This document shows, in pieces, positions 1-12,087 of a DNA stretch of 64,000 bases (within the stretch, counting starts at the first letter, position 1; the number at the start of each line of letters is the position of its first letter). The position numbers and the translations under genes are program-made. This DNA is from Siphonodentalium dalli (lineage: Eukaryota > Mollusca > Scaphopoda > Gadilida > Siphonodentaliidae): the NCBI GenBank assembly GCA_032622095.1, contig CP136063.1, forward strand, positions 148,419,379 to 148,483,378, read 5' to 3'. The notes under the pieces were generated by a model. That model searched no databases, had not been told where the DNA came from, and saw only the letters and a program-made list of their open reading frames with translations.

Positions 1-179
1 GATACCTACGTTACCGACTGGTTGATCTTCTGTTAATAGTTATTGTGTTGAAGTTAACAAGAAATTCGACTCCGGAAGCTAACTTATTCCAAAAGAGACA
101 CAGTTGGTAAATGTAGATATATATTCCCATCTGATTAAGTGGAAAATGAGGAGACTGTGTACCCAACGAATCATATTGA

Positions 180-484
180 TAGAGTACAAAATAGTCGAAA
201 AAATGACTAATATTTGTGAATTTTATAATTAAAAGTAGTTCAACTGACTCCTGGTTGACAAAGAACCACCTATGTCGCACGGTTATGACAAAATCTTATA
301 CTGAGATATACTATGTTCGAATAAAATCACGGTGTTACTAATGTCCCTGGCGTATTATTCTACCTCGGAATGGGACAATAATTTGGTAACGTATGTATCG
401 CTGTGCTACTGCCGATGTTCATATGTGACATAACATGCATTGAAACAACCATGTAAGTTATTGCATATACATTTGCAATATAGT
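180..484. repeat. Segment present only in left TIR-element copy
   Basis: The flanking sequences continue directly into each other in the 45.5-kb copy, where this block is absent. Its right end (437-487) resembles 2474-2520 of the same element: both carry CATTGAAACA, then ATGTAAGTT, then ATACATTTG. The difference may therefore be a deletion in the other copy through internal repeats, rather than an insertion here. Direction of change is not resolved. Confidence 0.6.
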
Positions 485-1224
485 ATTGACTTTCTATGTG
501 CAATGTAGTTAGTTTTCGTACCAAAATACAATATATAACCTACTATTCACATGTTGCACGTGCCTGCATGGCATGCATAACAAGCATCGCAAGAAACGAG
601 TGTAATGCATAGCTATAGACATATTCTTTAATATGTTACTTTTTCGTCGTACCTGGTGAGATCATTTGAGAATCACTTATAGGAATTCAATCTATATATA
701 TTTTCTATTTCAATAATTTGGCGAATGACTTACATATATGTGCATGGTAACGTATGTATCACACAGTTGGTGGCACATTGGATAATGGATGAGAGTATGT
801 ATCATGTAATTTGGAGTTAATGATTAACTTAACTTTTGGAGCGTTCCCTATAGAATCGTGCACTTTTCAACTTGAATGTTCGGAAATTCTGATTTTCACC
901 GTCATCGTTTCAAATATAAACGATTCAGCGCATCACTGCATTGAGAACATCCGATGAGCTGCGCCCATTGTGTTACACGAGCATGCACGGAACAGTGCGA
1001 CCAACCAAGAGACATGAATGTATAGTCAATATAATTTATGCAGACCCTAATTCGAACAAACGTTTAATTCAACAATTAAAACAGATGGAGAGAGGAAACA
1101 GGTTAAGAGATCGCTATCCAATGATCGGGCGACAATCACTATTGAACCATGCGCAAGCACCCAACGTGATACCATACTTTCTAATATATTATATATATAT
1201 ATATATCAGTGTGTATATATACTA

Positions 1225-1711
1225 TCTCATATATATTTTGAAGACCTCTGTCTGTCTGTCTGTCTGTCTGTCATTAATACAAATCTACGATTCTCGACCG
1301 ATCGGGACGAAACTTGGTACGTGTGTGTGGTTTGACCAGGCGGTGGTCGTTGTCTTATTGGCGAGCCCGTGCAGCGCATGCGCAGACGAGATCTCGGAAA
1401 CGGGTGGAGCTATCGACTTGAAATTTGCTATGTGAATGTATCTTGCCCCGGATACGAATTTTATCGGGTCGCCGAGCCCGTGCGACGCCAGCTTCGCGCA
1501 TGTGCAGACGAGATCTCGGAAACGGGTGGAGCTATCGAATTGAAATTTGGTATGTGAATGTATCTTGCCCCGGATACGAATTTTATCGGGTCGCCGAGCC
1601 CGTGCGACGCCAGCTTCGCGCATGCGCAGACCAGATCTCTGAAACGGGTGGAGCTATCGACTTGAAATTTGGTTTTTGAATAGCCCGGACAACGTCGGGC
1701 TCATCGGCTAG
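1225..1711 (+). mobile_element. Helitron-like element A (nested)
   Basis: It begins TCTCATATATATTTTGAAGA after a host A. It has a CTGT tract, then about 2.6 copies of a 122-bp tandem repeat. It ends in a short hairpin (AGCCCG...CGGGCT, 1682-1701) followed by CATCGGCTAG and a T. A 5' TC, a 3' hairpin, CTAG and an A/T insertion site are the recognised Helitron signature. No Rep/helicase is present, so it is non-autonomous. It resembles elements with central tandem repeats known from bivalves; that comparison is from general knowledge. It abuts element B at 1712 without a spacer. Confidence 0.8.
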
Positions 1712-2457
1712 TCTATTATATATTTTGAAAGATCTGTGTGTTTGTTTGTTTGTGTGTGTGTGTGTGTGTGTGTTTGAAATCGATGGAGTCGAAAACGACT
1801 AAGCCAATTTCGATGAAATTTGGTATTTGGATGTGTTTTCGGCCGGAGACGAACATAGGCATATTTATTTGTCCGTGCGAGGTCAACTTTTCACGTGCGG
1901 AGGTCAAATCTATTTTTACGCCGTTTTTGCGCTAATATATTTCAGTTCGGTGCTCACAAATCGATTCGATATAGCGCGAATAATAAATTGCCAGTCATAT
2001 AATTTGCACGGTTAGAATCTGTGGCGTGTCCTCTTTCCAACGATATATAATATGTATGTATCCGTTTTAGTTATCTGCCTCAATTATTAGGTACAAGTGG
2101 TCCGATGCTTTTATCGGGATAAAATCAATGCGTAATTTCTATGACGTCGTCAGAGGTCATAAAGTTAGATTACGTTAACTCTCACCCTGCCGATGCATTT
2201 GACTGTGTCGCGTTAACTCATCACCGGCCGAGGTATCCGCAAATGACATTGGGCTATATATCTCGGAAACGGGTGTAGCTATCGACTTGAAATTTGGTAT
2301 GTGAATGTATCTTGCCCCGGATACGAATTTTATCGGGTCGCCGAGCACGTGCGACACCAGCTTCGCGCATGCGCAGACCAGATCTAGGAAACGGGTGGAG
2401 CTATCGACTTGAAATTTGGTTTTTGAATAGCCCGGACGAAGTCGGGTCACCTTCTAG
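1712..2457 (+). mobile_element. Helitron-like element B (head-to-tail with A)
   Basis: It begins TCTATTATATATTTTGAAAG directly after the CTAG of element A. A TG/TTTG microsatellite (about 1738-1772) replaces the CTGT tract. A unique middle follows, then about 1.4 copies of the same 122-bp repeat (from about 2255). The end is AGCCCGGACGAAGTCGGGT, CACCTTCTAG, then host T at 2458. The 5' end is clearly diverged from A while the tail is homologous, so it is a sister subfamily. The empty site at 44877/44878 shows that A and B together occupy one A|T target. Confidence 0.78.
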
Positions 2458-2554
2458 TAATTATATATATGGTGCATTGAAACATCGATGTAAGTTCTAT
2501 ATACATTTGAAAATAGTATTTCGTTTATGGTGTTATATGTTATGGAGCGTAGTA

Positions 2555-2640
2555 GGTCAAATTTCACATTTTTCGTTGGCATCGTGCTACGGGTCAAAGG
2601 GGGCTGTGAGTTCGAATCATGGTACATCTTCGACCTGCAT
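2555..2640 (+). other. tRNA-like B-box inside the TIR element
   Basis: GAGTTCGAATC at 2608-2618 matches the RNA polymerase III B-box consensus. It follows a stretch containing TGGCATCGTGCTACGGG that resembles the D/anticodon part of a tRNA-derived SINE. The same block occurs in the partner copy (44705-44790, reverse strand). No full cloverleaf can be drawn and the A-box spacing is poor, so this is at most a relic. Confidence 0.3.
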
Positions 2641-3726
2641 AATGTACAACTATTGATTATATAAGCACATTTTAATCGTGCTAAAGTGACAATATCATTA
2701 AAACTTAACAAAGAAGACATGCATGTCCTGATGTTTTTTTCTCATTTGTCATAAATGTAAGTTTGATACCCACAACAACAGCGGACTCGCTAGTAGTTCT
2801 TCACCCACACTTCCAAAACAAAACAGATATGCTAGGTCTATTTAAAACAAACTCGATTGAATCTTCTTAAACCTCATATATATATTGCTTGCTGATATGT
2901 TGTGCTAACTTTCACATCTGTTTAATCTGATTCTACGCGAAAAAATGGAACGTTTTGGGCGACTTAAAAAAAACATAAACTTTTGGTAACGTAGGTATCG
3001 GTAACGTAGGTATCGATTTCACACTTCATCTGGGTACAGCAAATACAACAATTGTATGTCAAAAGTAAGCCACCACCCATAATGATCCTTGGTGGGTACC
3101 AGATGATATGTAACATAAATAAAACGAAAATATGTAGGTCGTAGTGTCATGATACCACGGTAATGTAGGTATCGATAGTTTTACAACCATTGGTTTCCTG
3201 ACATATATATAGTAACACTCATAATGTGGAATATCAATTGTTATATTTCATCACCCCTCCCGAATAACAATTACATGTGGGTATTTGTGTATGGTGGTAG
3301 ACATGTATCTATTGCGTTTGTTACAAATTACACATCGCTGTCCTCTGTGGTAACGTAGGTATCCACATTCTGGCTTCATGGCATAATCTGATCTTAATTC
3401 TGATGTTATATTTCTGACAGTTGCAACTCAAACGATTTCTAAAAGTTTGCCCCGGGCGCTGTAATCTGAGGCGATGCGAATAGGTCAGTGGCGTATTTAG
3501 TCAATGTAAATCGTGTTGAATCACCTTCAGTAACGTAGGTATCGATTCTGCTTACTGAAGCTGCTCTGGTCTTTGGGAGATTGACTATCGGGCAGTGATA
3601 TATTTAATTTTTTTGATGTCGCATACTCTACCTGAAATTTACATATGAACTATGCCATGGTAACATGCACACATTTTATGCTAGATGGCTGCTTCATCAA
3701 TTGTTCCCCATAAGCGAGAATCACCC

Positions 3727-6389
3727 ATCATGCGCCTTTTGTGAACACATATCATACATTTACACATATGGTGTGTAAATATTTCATAATTATCATAACT
3801 TTAGTTTGGCACATCCGATTTAAAAAATGTTTTCAATTGCTTTCTCGTAAAGCGCAAACTATATATACACATAAAAAAATATTACATATAATCAGCTACA
3901 TAGCCGTTACCTATATACACATTTTTCACAATCACTACATTAAAACTCCAATTATTTTGTATATGCCTATATTATACTATGATCTTGAGGTCGTTACTAT
4001 TTCTTACTATGGTTTTCTTGTATTTATATGTGTTGGTTAATTATTTGATTCCATTGGAGATGGCTTAAGATAAGCACTTATATACTTATACTGCCAAATA
4101 CTTTTATAACCAAAATTAGTTAAATAAAATATAGCTTAAACTAAGTATTGATTCCACGCAATCGCACATTTTCCGATTCTTCTCAAACGTCACGCATTTG
4201 TTGTGGGTCACATCTGGATGGGGTTAATTTCTCCGAAGTTGTCGATTTTCGGACGCAACATGACCTCTACTATAGCCAACACCTTCTTCCAACGACAAAC
4301 TTCCTTTTTATTCTTGCATCTGAATCTATCATAATTATGTGATTATCAAAATGCAATTCTGCTTCCGACGGCTCCGACATATAGGTAATATATGTCCAAT
4401 AAAGATGTTCACGCATTCTTAAACGAATATACACGCAAAAAAATGGATGACATTGCGTGTCGCAAATTGGCAACCGTCATTAAGCGAGACAGAGGGGTGA
4501 ATTAAAATCACGGGTCCGGAACCGAACAACCGGAAACGCCACAACATTAAGAACGAGATGGGACTTCCGGTATCGAACGTCGGTGCTCGGTGCTTCCGGG
4601 TCGGCACTGTGAGGAGACCAGAATTAATTGCCCTATTGTCACGATTCTCTCTTATCAATGCGAGATATTCATTAACAAAGCCATTCGTTTATAAACTTTT
4701 CAAACCCGCCACAATATTGGCTCTTCAAGTGGGTTCAGGCGTAGTAGAAGTTTTATGAAAATTTCTATGATTTTCACACTTGAACAGACATGGCACTGTC
4801 AACTAATGGAAAATTCCATGCGAATCACCAATTCTGCTGCATGGCGGAAACGGGAATCTATTTATGTTAACCCTGCAAAATTAACCACAGATATATGGAC
4901 TCGGGTTGCAGACATATAATGATTACGGTTTTCATAATATATATATATGCTTTTATACAGCGAGAACAGGCGAGAATTAGAAAATCGGGCTTGCAATTTT
5001 TCTAGGCTAAATAGACGAAGACACGCATGCATGTTTGAAATTATTTATGAACCACGAATTTGTTTGATTCAAATGTACTCCAACTTGGATCGTTAAAATG
5101 GAATCGGAATGCCAGATACTCCGATTCTTGTATCTTGGTAATTTTCAAAAATTTCTCAATCACGTACACGTTCATGCTATTGAATTATTTCCTGTGCGGT
5201 CTTTCCTTCGCCCTTAAAACTAACTTCGTGATAAGGCTTAGTGACCGAAACGACGATAGACTAAATCATTATGAAATCCGCACTATATATAGATTACATA
5301 ACCATGGTTGAGAATATGCATAAATTGCAAATAGAACAGTGCGTAGTCTGAGAACAATTGTTTTGTTTATTGTGTAACCATTCTACTTTACGAGCATGTA
5401 CAAAACATGCGGCGAACCCTGCTTGGTAAGCAAATAAACCTTGCAGAGATACACAAATCACGTTACCCTTACTTTGCGTAAAAACTTGTAATAGAACCAG
5501 CTTCGCCATTTCTGGACCTATATCATGCATTAATATATACATGTTACCAACTGGCTGAGAAGAAAGTCATATGAGGATAGATTGAAAAAGCTCAGAATAC
5601 GTATATTTCAATATAGAAGGGTTAGCTGCGTGGGTTTTTATAAACGATAGTTTGGTTCAAATTGTTGCTAAGAACAAATAAACGGCGTTCACACACTCGA
5701 AAATTTGTTTGGCATTTTAGCTGAAATTTCGAGGCAGAAAGCTATAATATGCCAGAAAACGAACACAGAAATGCTTATATAATGCATATGTATTACTCAC
5801 ATCTAGCTATACTTGAGAAGTAAACGATAACATGTTTCAGGTGTAGCGATGCTACAGAAATTTGCCTGAAAATAGTATGCAATTATTTTTGCAAAATTTA
5901 TCATGCATGCATGTGTTTAAATTGAAGCCAAAATGTTAGTAGCGCCGTTAAATTTGGAACTACAGAAAGTTTAATCTTCGTGTCGTTATTTTTTTTTTCT
6001 TCAGCCAAAATATAACGAAGTGCGTACGTGGCTATATGTAAATGTGAGAGAACTTGTGTGTGTGTTTAGTGTTGAGATTGTATATGCATGTGCGAGATTG
6101 TTTGGATGAGTGCTTGTGCTTCATGGTTGCGAGAATTAATATTTATTTTTCCTTTCTATATTATTATGTTATAATTTTGTAAACCATACTCTCCTAGCTG
6201 GAGGAAATAAAGATATATATACCCTTAGTAGGGCACAAGACTATGTACACGGGCTATGGGATGAGCGTATGCATATATACTATGGATACTGTAGATCTTA
6301 AATCAAGCCGATTGCGATCTGACACGTGTTTTCAACAGGAGCAACGTTCTAGAACACTCTTTTTCAAGACATGTTTCAATCATTATTAA
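3727..6389. other. AT-rich intergenic stretch
   Basis: No open frame of 100 codons or more and no recognisable domain. Short TATATA tracts and CATGCATG words are frequent. A piece at 3970-4030 recurs at 10088-10160. A small palindrome CTCCTAGCTGGAG followed by AAATAAAG at about 6191-6214 resembles the 3' tail of a LINE, and a similar tail is at 10327. Confidence 0.6.
3970..4030 (+). repeat. Interspersed repeat, copy 1
   Basis: It shares an ordered series of words with 10088-10160: TGCCTA, GATCTTGAG, CGTTAC, ATTTCT, ACTAT, TTTTCTTGT. Both copies lie in the same orientation in otherwise unrelated surroundings. The family is not recognised. Confidence 0.6.
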
Positions 6390-6684
6390 AGGCATAGTCC
6401 GGTTATTTTCAAGCGCATAACATTTGCCAAATTGTATTGTCTAGTGACTTCCACTACTGTGAGCCACCGTCAAGAGAGTAAAACCCCATAGATTCAGCAT
6501 ACATGCCAAACAATGCATTCCTTTTCTGCGACTCGTTTGAACTTTTCTGCCATGTGTATTTCTGAAACCAAACCGCCCTCGCTATATTTAGAACATGCTT
6601 GTCTCGATTGCTGAAATCCGAATTCAACATACTGAGGATTCGCCGTGAAAGTCACTCTAAGTGACAGTGAAAATAACCATGCCT
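6390..6684. mobile_element. TTAA-flanked MITE (AGGCAT termini)
   Basis: The left end reads TTAA then AGGCATAGTCCGGTTATTTTCA. The right end, reverse-complemented, reads TTAA then AGGCATGGTTATTTTCACT. The inverted termini match except for a short indel. TTAA duplications lie at 6386-6389 and 6685-6688. At 295 bp with no coding capacity it is a MITE. TTAA target sites belong to the piggyBac and Kolobok superfamilies, and the AGG start favours the latter. Confidence 0.75.
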
Positions 6685-6688
6685 TTAA

Positions 6689-8650
6689 CCAAATACATGC
6701 ACAAGAGAATAGTCACATTCACTGGTCTCTCAGGCATAAAATTATAATGTTATGCCCCCGAATCTATGCAGAAAGTTCGGTGAAGGGATGCGCCATCTTT
6801 GAAAATTTCAAATAAATCGACCATACCACTCCATATAAAAAGTCATCTGAATTACGCTAAATTAAAAATATTTACATCTCGATTCGGGATGCAACTATCG
6901 GCGATAAACGAACACAAATGATTTCGCCATCGAGAGTCATTGCATTTAATTAATATATAAGAATGGCGGTGTGTATTGTCAATATTCGTAAAAATAACAA
7001 ATTTGAGCAAGATTATTCTCCATTTCTATTTTATCACCCTCTCGGAGTGTTTCATATTCACTTTCAATGTCTTGAAAGTGGGTTCACGCGAAATAATATA
7101 AAAGTGTGTAACATAATTATCACCAATAAGTACATGACAAAATAAATTTGTTCTTATTTCCACTATTAATAACTCTCCAATAATGACATTTTGCAAGTCA
7201 AAACCATTGTTATGTAAACATTACTGTTACGGTGGAATTATTGATAAAAGTACCAAAAAAATCATTATTGGAGAACTTTCAATAAGAAACATAAAAACAA
7301 AGTTTAGCTATTTATCCATATTCTTCCTGTTGGTTTTTACAGAATTATATAATTTTGGGGCATTTGCCCACCCACTGCATGCGAGTGCCTTATGTCCCTT
7401 TAATGCTATTCCTTACCACTCCGATTTTCCTATTATAGCCACCTTATATCCGTTTAGTTCGGCCTTGTGTGTTTCAACTGCACGAAGAAATAAAGTTAAT
7501 GATCTGATTCACATATAATGATAGACTATTGTATAGCCACTGCCATAAAATACACCGTAATATAGTGATTGCAACAACGTATTAATAATGATGGACAATC
7601 TTCATACGACCAGCTCATGTTTCAAGACTATGATATAAAAATTCGATTCCGGACTGAAGTTGCTTATCGAGGTCATAAAAGGGTTGGAAACTTTATCGAT
7701 AGCACTATAGTGTTTGATTTCTTTTCACGTTATGGTAATCACGGTCAGTCAGATAAAAAAGACAATATCCTGATAAATCAGAAGAAGTGGTCCGGAGAAG
7801 ATCAAATGTTTGATGTGAGCTAGCATCACAAAGGTAATTAAGACCGCGAGCAATTTACCGTTAGATAAACAAGTCATAAACGTTAAACATTTTCAAGCAT
7901 CATTTCAAAAATCAAACGCACGTGCGCGTGTGATCGGTATCGGTAAATCACGTGGAATATCTATTATTATCATCAAGAAACGTCACGGGACTGAGTCAGC
8001 ATCCGTTGTTCCCCGCTGAATTCCAGGTAAGACAAACAGACCCAGTCTAAAGCAAATTCATCAACGCAGTTCCGTTCTGCAGAACAGGTCCAATTACTAG
8101 ATAAATCATATTGACAATGGAATCGATCAAAGTTCCAGTCAAACAGCACGAAACAAAGACACGTGATTTAATCAAACCATTTCATGCTTGGCACCTTTGA
8201 TCGCTTGGTGAGCATCACAAATAAATCCGTAACACTGAAAATTACCGAGATAAACTTGTGAGTCGATCATGTTGTCTAGGGCGAACGTCAATATTTTGTT
8301 TTGTCGTCAAACTATAGGTGTATAATCGAACGCAACCCCACATAATGAGACTTAATTACGTCCCGCAGACAGGTGCCCAGCCGCTTAATCGGTCACATGG
8401 GTCCATCAGTAGGTCACATTTGGTAATCAATGTCCCCGAAAAGGACATACAAATAATCAGCACGAAAACCAATTATCTCACCTATTTGATATGAACTAAG
8501 AATATGGCGATGTTATTGATGGTAGTGGGTTCATAGTTCTCGATCGTCGATCGTTTTTTTGTTTAGGCTTATCGCCGTTTTAGCCTCTATTGGTCATATC
8601 ACGACGTTGTGAGTTTTATGAGCCGGGGGAAATCCCAGGATATGGTTACT
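6689..8650. other. Intergenic stretch, nothing recognised
   Basis: An imperfect inverted repeat is visible (about 7165-7187 against 7261-7284, core TCTCCAATAATGA). An ATG-initiated frame at 7183-7518 (111 codons) has one hydrophobic stretch but no recognisable motif, and its composition matches the surroundings. I do not call it a gene. Confidence 0.5.
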
Positions 8651-8764
8651 TTCATTGGGAGATCACACACTTGCCCAGATACACGATTCAGATAACCTTC
8701 CCTTTGTGTGGTTCACAAATCCGAGCTTACTGGGATTAGAACCAGCTTCGACATCGCCGGACGG

Positions 8765-9035
8765 GGCCACGGGGCACATTATGTGTGGTGATAGTCGCAT
8801 TGGTATAGGTGTGGTGGTGGCTGTGTTGTTGTTAGGAATTGGGTCTCTGGCAGTGTTGGTGCTGGTAGTGATCATCACTGTGGTGGCAATGCACTGCAAT
8901 GGTGAAGGACACATAATCACTATCACCACCAGCATCACAATCGTCATCCCCATCACCGCCAAGAGCAGAAGCAGCACCACCATCATTACCAGTCCACCAT
9001 GCATCACCATTCAACACTGTGGTGACGTAATAAGT
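8765..9035. repeat. Low-complexity triplet tract with strand switch
   Basis: The left half is rich in TGG/TTG triplets (about 8790-8890). The right half is rich in CAC/ATC triplets (about 8915-9010). The two halves are roughly complementary and could fold back. The tract creates a 130-codon valine/isoleucine-rich frame, which I treat as an artefact of the composition. Confidence 0.6.
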
Positions 9036-9059
9036 GAGACCATTTAACACGGGTCTTAA

Positions 9060-11388
9060 CCCTTTCATGACGGGAGCTGCGCTGGTGCAACAGTAAATAT
9101 ATTGTGCCAGAGCATTATTACGCTGGTCTTGACTTGAAATATATTATATTTGCATATTATACAAAAGGGATTGGGCCACAATTTTTGCAACTTATGAAGC
9201 CCCTCTCCCAGCAAAATATTACAACACACATGAAACCAAGATGACGATATACATGTTTACATGGTGATAATTTTTGAGGTATGTGATATGTAGTGCCTTC
9301 CAGAGCTTATCGGGCTAGATCGATGTTGGCGCTTGGCTGAGGACATTTGTATTTAAAGAATGTCACTATATATAATGGTTGTTTGGTACGATTGGCGCGA
9401 GTGTATTCGATTTTGGTTACTGTTATGCTCTGCGGCAATACATATAACTAATCAGAACGAAATGTTTGAATGTGAGGTTTGTCCATGTGAGGTGACTGTC
9501 ACGTGACACATTGTAATTCCGTAGGCAATTTAAATGGATTCGAAAGTAAAACAAATATAAACATTTAGGGAATCGAAATATTTTTTTGGGACCAGACATG
9601 GGTATTATTCCACACATGAGTTCTGCAGTATCGCTTATTGTCAGATTTTCACTGGTTAGTTTATCAGAAAATTCTGAACGCGGGGCTAATAGCTATGTAT
9701 AATTGTTGAACATATCAGATCGGAGTTCACTACGCTGGTACTATATAAGGGTGTTTACTGCTACGCTGATCTGGCCGTGCCAATGGGGGGTGGGGATATC
9801 TGACAGGACAACATATTTCGGGTTTCACACGATGCGAGTCATTTTAGGAAATGGTAGTAAGGCTGGTCTGGTCGTGTCAGTGGACCTATATCGATGGGGA
9901 TATCTCGCGGGCGTGTATTTAATCTGATTAGTAGATTGTTGGTCCGCATTTAGAGGCTTTCTGGTGTTGTGAATGAGAAACCTGCAGCAATAAGCCGTAG
10001 TTGTTGTAATCATTTGAAGGATTAGTTGTTTTAATGGAATTCTGAGGTGGTGCATTCATGACACCAATATATTTTATATTATAATTTATATATGTGCCTA
10101 ATAATATATATGATCTTGAGGGCGTTACCATTTCTGACTATGATTTTCTTGTCTTATATACGCGAATCAGATTTTCCTGCAACAAAAGCTGTTGTGAACA
10201 TTCAAATGCATGCATATATGCTTCACTCTCGTGGTTTCCAACACCTCTCCATACTTGTACATAACGGCCCACCACATTGGTCAGGGGAGCCCACTTTAAT
10301 CCAACTGTATTTATATGCCATGTGTATCGATCTCTCCTATACTTGGAGGTAATAAAGATATCTCTTATAAATGCGAGGTTCCGTATCGGAGACATGGCAT
10401 ATATCTAAGATAATGCATTGGCACAGGGTTTTCGCAAAATTTCAGGAAGCTCCATGCAGTCATGGAAGGGTTAATCTCTGGATGTTTCTGTCACCGTCGC
10501 TTTGCTTCTCATCCTGTACCACAGAGCGGTATACACTTTATACTGTATACAGGACGGATGACATCTGCCTCCGTATGAGACGTCTATGTTCCTTAAAGCG
10601 GATCCTATAATACACAAGGGGCACATAATCAGCGTCCGTGGTGATGGGAAACAAACGAGTTTTTCTACCATTATGAGCCACCATTGAGCTTCAACAGACA
10701 ATAGGGATTTTAAATATTTAACGGGAGTTTTCCCCGTGCACAGGTATATTCTCTCAACCGTTTGATCGATTCTCTTTCTCATATAGCTTAATATTGTTCC
10801 GCTAGCAGATTAATTCGCAAATCCAACTTTTCATGCCAATACATATGATCGTATCTGCGCATGTGCGACCAAGCAGAAATATTATTTTATCAACATTTTC
10901 TGACGACCACCCTTTGCTCCCCCTGCAACCTCTCGGTGGATGACCCGATCGTGAGCAAGCCAACTGATCGTTTGATATTCATTGACCGATATAACCGCAA
11001 CTTGCCAATTTTATATATATATTCTTTATTTCCTCCATTCATGAGGATATTTAAGGAATACAAACAATTAATATAATTATAAGAACAGAAAGAGACAGGG
11101 AACAAAACTCAACATATTTACAGACGACTATGAGAGAATTACATGCATGTAGGACTTCCATTTACAACAACCATACACACATGCATATACTAAAAGACAC
11201 ATATACAGAACATGCGGTACGAAAAATGCGACAGAGCAGATGAGCTGACAGGCATACCATTAAATTTATATTGAGAAACAGGAAAGTCACATGGTAAAAC
11301 TGTCTCTTTAGACAATTTTAATTGTTTATTCTTACGTGTAAATGGGTTTAAAGAATTGCATAGAAGAAAACACAAATTATCAACAAGA
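9060..11388. other. Intergenic stretch with small repeats
   Basis: No gene seen. It contains a partial internal duplication (about 9740-9800 against 9855-9910, sharing CTGGTC, CGTG and GATGGGGATATCT-type words). It also contains the second copy of the 3970-4030 repeat and a retroelement-like tail near 10327. Confidence 0.5.
10088..10160 (+). repeat. Interspersed repeat, copy 2
   Basis: Copy of the 3970-4030 repeat in the same orientation. The shared core includes GATCTTGAGG and TTTTCTTGT. Confidence 0.6.
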
Positions 11389-11507
11389 TCACAGTGTGTC
11401 GAATGTCGAGATCGGACATGGTAATCATCACAGTGTGTCGAATGTCGAGATCGGACATGGTAATCATCACCGAATGTCGAGATCGGACATGGTAATCATC
11501 ACCGAAT
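11389..11507. repeat. Short tandem repeat, about 3 units
   Basis: Three units contain GAATGTCGAGATCGGACATG and then GTAATCATCAC. The first spacing is 39 bp and the second 32 bp, because the third unit lacks AGTGTGT. Units are nearly identical, so the expansion is recent. Confidence 0.85.
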
Positions 11508-11986
11508 GCACGGATTGCTAGACTGGATCCCATTATTATCGGGAATGGAATAAACTCCATTTAGGGTGCACTTGATTACTCGACAACACCGCTGCCACCG
11601 GCGACATTTTCCCCATATTTTGTGGATTTCCTCGATATTAATATATAAACACACTATAAGCGAAAAGAGCCTTACGTTGCCCCAATCAAGTACACAAAAT
11701 ATCGAACAAAGATTTGTAATGTCGTGCATTAAGTTTGGAAAGTCCCACTAGAACCATATAACTATTTCGCGAAATAGTGTGCTTTGGTTTTCCTGTTATT
11801 TTATCAACACAAATGTCTGAACGCGCATGGCTGCGGCATTTACATAGCTCTAAATCGGATGGGACATATTTAAAAACATAAGTTTGTGGATGACGTAAAC
11901 ATTAAAATATAGATCACTGAGCTCCTCGACATGCGAGGAACCCAGTTCAAATTGGGTATGTCACAATGGAATTAAGTTTAATTGAC

Positions 11987-12069
11987 TCGGGTTGTCTGGT
12001 GTTAATATCTGAGCTATATACATGTATATCTACAATAGCAACACAGTCACGGCTAGCGTTCAAAGATTA
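11987..12069 (+). repeat. Direct repeat, left copy (about 83 bp)
   Basis: It begins TCGGGTTGTCTGGTGTTAA and ends AGCGTTCAAAGATTA. A diverged copy in the same orientation lies at 16820-16897. The left copy stops exactly where the AGAACAC cluster begins. The two copies bracket 4.75 kb that includes the palindromic clusters and the FLYWCH exons. Confidence 0.7.
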
Positions 12070-12087
12070 CACTCTCATAAGGCCAGA

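Larger units (their letters stand above)
385..3544 (+). repeat. Dispersed GGTAACGTAGGTATCG motif, left copy
   Basis: The motif occurs at 385-400, 746-760, 2985-3000, 3000-3015 (direct tandem), 3159-3174, 3349-3363 and 3529-3544, with one or two substitutions in some. An inverted copy sits at 1-15. All but the one at 385 have positional partners in the 43.6-45.9 kb copy. Opposite orientation at the two ends fits transposase-binding subterminal repeats. That role is an inference. Confidence 0.8.
1..3726 (-). mobile_element. TIR DNA element, left copy (cut by window edge)
   Basis: This is the reverse complement of the element at 43570-45936, matching it over almost its whole length. The inner terminus at 3698-3726 reads outward as GGGTGATTCTCGCTTATG followed by GGGAACAATTG. 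The other terminus lies left of the window: base 1 corresponds to about 45735 of the other copy, so roughly 200 bp are missing. The copy is longer than its partner because it holds a Helitron-like insertion (1225-2457) and about 300 extra bases (about 180-484). No open frame looks like a transposase, so it is probably non-autonomous. The superfamily is not recognised. Confidence 0.85.

Noticed and set aside
8655-9047. 130-codon frame with hydrophobic centre resembling a membrane protein
   Set aside because: The hydrophobic part comes from TGG/TTG and ATC triplet tracts, the antisense strand is equally open, and the frame does not begin with ATG.
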